Shown: piece by piece, positions 59,522 through 64,000 of the stretch
Numbering within the stretch: position 1 is the stretch's first letter
Layout of the letters: the number at the start of each line of letters is the position of its first letter
Source of the DNA: Delphinus delphis
Lineage: Eukaryota; Chordata; Mammalia; Artiodactyla; Delphinidae
Length of the DNA stretch: 64,000 bases
Assembly (NCBI RefSeq): GCF_949987515.2
Contig: NC_082684.1
Coordinates: forward strand, 18,529,701-18,593,700
Direction of reading: 5' to 3'
Made by a program: the position numbers and the translations under genes
The notes under the pieces: model-generated
Seen by the model: only the letters and a program-made list of their open reading frames with translations
Database searches by the model: none
Told to the model about the DNA's origin: nothing

Positions 59522-62500
59522 TGTCCAAGAAATTACACATGTAGTTTGAACAAAAATTTTAACCCTGCTTTAATTGCTCTTACTTATCTTTATTTTGCCT
59601 TTGTTCTAATTTCCTTACTTATTTTTCCCCTGTTCCCAGGATTGGCGTATAAAGAAATAAGTGAAGGAAATGTTTAACAACATATAAGTAAAGGCTTTCA
59701 TTAACATATATGTTTCCTTCTTTTTTCTATGGCCCTGACTTTCCTTTTGTATTTTATTAACCAAGTTAAAGCATGCCATTTTACTGTATGTTTTTTAAAT
59801 TCTTTTGGGAAAGAGACAAAGTATAAAGTATTTATCTAAGTTTATTAAATGTGGGTGCAATGCTCAACATTGAAAAGAATAGTAAAATTGAATGTATTCA
59901 AAAGGAAGATATTAAGAAAGGAGTCTAAACACACTTTAAAATAGCAGCTCTTCAATCTTCCAGGGACAAATTCTTGCTTTAATTTTGTATCAATCCCTTT
60001 CTCTCTACTTTGCTCTAGACCTTTAAGCTTAAGCAAAGACATTTTGCATGTCATTAAACTAATGGTAATTTCTTCTGTTATTCATTTAGCATTCCTAAAA
60101 CAAATATTTGAATTTCTATCATAGGCAAGGAAGTATGTTGAGGTGTATAAGTAAGATTATAAGTCAAGAGAAACTTGAGAAGCTTATGTTTCAAATGAAA
60201 TGACATTGTAGCATATGATTGTATAATTAATGTTCTTTAGTCTTGTTTCCTGAATAGTAACTTTCAAATATTCTGGATGTTTATTTTTATATTTACCTCT
60301 TCATTTCTAAATAATATACTTACACTGCCCTTTCTTGACTTAATCACTTTTGGAAATTACCTATAGATTCCCTATTAGTTTAGATAAGAAATTAGCTTAT
60401 CCCCTCCATTCCTCCCAACAAAGTCAGATCATAATTTTTGGTTCAGACAGCATACGTTCTTTGCATTTATTATGGCTGTGTAAATATTTCTACTCCTGAT
60501 TCAAGTAATAAACTACGATTATACTTCTTTTTGTTGTTGTTGATTATTCTGAGAAAACTACAAATGGTGGCCAAGATTTGAAAATTCCTGAGACTATTGA
60601 CATGGACTTGGCATGATGAACCATCAAACAAGCAGGGCAAAGTATACATTCATGATTAAGAAAAGCACAAGTGGACATGAATTCCATGTCTCCATGGTAG
60701 AATGGTACCCAGAGTTAAGTGCTCCCTATCTGGTCACAGGGAGGAACTTCACAGGTCAGAGAAGTTTGGCAATGGCTTTCCACCTTTGCACCCAATCTTA
60801 GATTTCCAGGAGTTAACAATTACTTTCTTTCTTTTTTTTTTTTTTTCTGATTAGCTTCCTAGGTACCTATTTTCATATCTTTCACATGCTCCACTAATTG
60901 TGTAAATCATAAAAAAAATATTTTCCAACAATCAAGTATTTTAGATATTCTATCAATTATTGATACATTTCTTTTCTCCAGAATTTCTATTCTCCTGTTG
61001 TAAGTTGTACGGAAGTGCTTTAGGCTGCTTCAGTTTTCATCCCTACACTTCCATCTGCTACTCTCAAATGTCCCTATTTTGTGGGCCCCATATCTTCATT
61101 TGTTATTGTTTTCCTTCCTCATTTTGTTCAAATACCTACTCTTGATGCTTCCTATGAGAAGCGTTGAAGGTTAAATATTTTTACTTTTTCCGTGTCTGAA
61201 TGTACCATTAGTCTATTTAGTCACACTTGTTTAATCATTTGTTAGATTGAGATTTCTAGGTTGAAAGTCACTTTCTTTTAGACTTTTAAAGGCATTAGCC
61301 ATTGTCTTCTTGATGCCAAAGTTGCTTCTGCTTAAAGCTGTTATGATTTTGACATTGAGTGAAACATTTGTATGTAAATATCTCACTAACACTTAAATGT
61401 GAAAGAGGTGGACAAGCAAATTTTACAGTCAACCATTTGGAGAAGACAGTTAAAACAATGATAGTATGAAGTGATTAAAGTTCAGAAGTAGTTTAGTGGG
61501 ATTTCATAGATATGATCAGGGGTATCTGATTAAGAAAGAAAAAAAGAACCAGATTATTGGGTGTCAAAAAGACAAAGAGAGGAAACTTTCAAAAAGAAAG
61601 GTGTGGTCAGCAGTGTTACTAGATGGGCATATTATGTATTGTCCCAGTAAAATATTAACAACAACACTGATGGTTAATAGGAATAGTACTGTGAATTGAG
61701 GATCAGTGTAAAGAAACTGAAATATCCCTGGACTGGGTCTCAGAAAAAACCTGAATTCTGGTTGCTAAATTTCTGGTTGCTCTTGAGCAAATCAACACTC
61801 TCTGATCTTCTGTTGCTTATCTATAACTCGAGAAGATTGGCTTTCATAACTTCAGATGTCGTTTTGACGTTCAATGTTGTATGGCTTGTACTTTATACAT
61901 TCTGGTGTGTATCCACGTGCAGGAAGGATCACATTTGAGTCTTAAAGCAGTCCTATGAGTGAGGACAGTAAACAGAAATTGTCTTTCTTATATTCTTCTG
62001 TCTTTCCTTTCTTAATCAGTTTGTAGATGACAAAACAGAGAAAGTGAGTCAAAATGTTTTGAAACAGAGCCAGATTTAGAACACAGGTGTCTCACCCAGA
62101 TTGGTCCTAGTTATTTCCACTATATGATATGAAGTATCTGAAAGATGACAAATTAATGTTTCTTTGAAGCAAATGCATCAATGTTTCTTCAGCAGTCTAA
62201 ATCTTATCTAATGACTCTCAAAGTACTGTTCATGATTGCATGGGCCAAGGAAGAACTTCTTAATGGATCATAAACTGCTGTGAACTTTAAAGCCCCATCT
62301 TTTGATTTTATAGTCAAATGATGAACAAGATTGACAGAGTGCTTAATTGAAAGTCACAGTTTGTATCAGGCTGCTCACTTTTCAGGTGTTGTTTTCCTTT
62401 TCAATTATAAATTACTAGTTTAGCCTTATCATTGTCAATTTAGTTTGCTGTGGTTTTCGTTAACAGTAAGGAACACAGAACGCAATGATGCATATTCCTT

Positions 62501-64000
62501 GCATCCAGAGTATTTATGCCTATAATTTTCTAAGAACAAAATGTTAAGATGTGTATACACTGGTTCAAATGTGAGTCATACATAGGGTTATTGCAAAAGC
62601 AGATAGACATGAAAAGCATGTACCATTTGTGTTTTTTGTAGATAACAGTGACCAATCATTTTCATCACTGAGTTGCATTCCACCACATTCTTTGAATATT
62701 TTTTAGATGAGGCAGAACACAAATCAAAATGTTTTATTCTTTATAGCCCATAGAACTGATAGGAACCTCAATTGGCCTTAGCTTTTACTCATTACTCAGT
62801 GCCCAAATGCTTTGGGAACTATGTCATACAACATTGAGTTGTTACAGAACTTTAGATAAAAGACTATCTCGTATTTTTAGTTAGATTAAGCCAGTTGTAC
62901 TGAAAATAATAAAAATATAATACATGAGCATTGGTTTTTAATATGAAACTCATTCAAATATGATTTCTTTGTTTAGGGCTTTGATCTACTAGTGTTAACG
63001 TAAGTATGTTACATTACATATAAGATAAGCATGTGATAGTAGCAGACAGTGGAGTGGAGTCAATTGCTCTGGGCAGCTCTCTTGATTGATATATTCCAAT
63101 GTTCAGTACATCCAAATGTAAAACGTCAGCCACCAATCTCTACATATGCTCTAACTGTCAAATATTTCTCTGGCTCAAAGCAGATAGCTCCATTTGTTTA
63201 TAGGCTCAACTAACCAATTTTAATTTATTGGATTCTTTCCAAATTTGACTTACGGGAAATGGCAAAAATCGAGCCCTTATACTAGGACAATATTCATAAT
63301 TGAAAAAATGATAAAAGTAAAAAAATAAAAAGAAACAATTTCTCTGTCTGGGCCAAAGTAATCTAGGAATGTCTTTGTCCTACACTCAGATCCTTTAATT
63401 GTAATTAACAGCTTATTCTCCTCACTCCATCCCTACTTCCAAATAAATAAATAAATAAAGCATTGTGACCATCTAGTTTCAATATAATCCTACTTTGTAG
63501 GCTGACATATTATGTCATAAGAGTTTGAAAGAATGAGAACCTTTCATTTTTCTGTAACCAGACATTTGGTCTACTCTATTCCAGTAACCAGACTGTGGGC
63601 TAGATGTTTCTGCCATTACAAGCTGTCCCATCATGTTTAGGAGATTGAAGGGTCACATTGTCTTGAACAGTATGTATACCAAAGAGTGTTCATGGTCATT
63701 GATCATCATCATGACACTGATTTTTAGATCAGAGAGAAGTTCATCCAGTAGGTAAATTACAAATCTTGTATACATCACCTTACATATTGAGCGAATAAGG
63801 AACTCATTCATTTTCTCAGAAGTGATAGCTACAAGATATTACTGCATCTTTTGGGTCTGACTGAAATATAAAGGCCTTTGCATTTAATGTTTTTGGTTTT
63901 ATTTTGTTTTAATTTATCAGGATCTTTGTTTGCAGTTCAAGAATCATGGTATATCATTCCTCTGTTTAGCTCAGAGAAAGGTGATGGGTACATTTACTTC
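59522..64000. other. Repeat-poor AT-rich sequence
   Basis: About 4.5 kb with no confidently recognised gene or repeat. 61960-62110 may be a MIR scrap (gatgacaaaacagagaaagt region). 61000-61330 has the texture of a very old LINE. An (AATA)n run lies at 63441-63460, and a T-run at 60831-60847. The longest frame is 80 codons. Confidence 0.45.

Overview
This is vertebrate nuclear DNA and almost certainly from a cetacean. Ten tRNA-derived SINEs are present. Nine are long and belong to the CHR (Cetacea-Hippo-Ruminant) family, in the young form typical of whales and dolphins (head ggcttccctggtggcgcag). No ruminant BovB-like LINE was noticed. Most insertions still have readable target-site duplications, so their edges can be set to within a base or two. 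The sequence alone does not separate toothed from baleen whales.

No host protein-coding gene, RNA gene, CpG-island promoter or CRISPR array was recognised. All translated frames are short. The longer ones are explained by SINEs, L1 or LTR copies, or tandem repeats. The window looks like an intergenic desert or a long intron, with an AT-rich background and a dense layer of interspersed repeats.

Layout. 1-9.9 kb: one old L1 stretch, one MLT1 LTR and two CHR SINEs. 9.9-10.5 kb: two small hAT-type elements. 12.9-15.3 kb: a near full-length Tigger1 (pogo/TcMar) transposon with a decayed transposase. 18-30 kb: MIR, L2, MLT1-class LTRs and a pair of related LTRs in opposite orientation (18.7 kb minus, 29.5 kb plus). 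30.7-34.1 kb: a repeat-poor stretch. 34.2-39 kb: an older CHR SINE, an MLT1 LTR and an L1 with a 5' inversion (twin priming). 39-47 kb: MIR, L2 and old L1 remnants. 48.3-49.6 kb: an MLT1-like LTR carrying both a nested L1 and a nested SINE. 49.4-57.8 kb: five CHR SINEs in strictly alternating orientation. 55.4 kb: a compound GT array with a repeated spacer. 58.7-59.5 kb: a 21-bp C-rich/G-rich minisatellite of about 38 units, followed by a 13-bp perfect inverted repeat. 59.5-64 kb: repeat-poor, featureless sequence.

I found no multi-gene biological system. The most interesting items are structural: the 21-bp minisatellite with regularly spaced G-runs, the adjacent hairpin, the twin-primed L1 junction, the nested insertion series, the alternating SINE cluster and the inverted LTR pair. 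Repeat family names were assigned by eye from remembered consensus features and were not checked with a search program.
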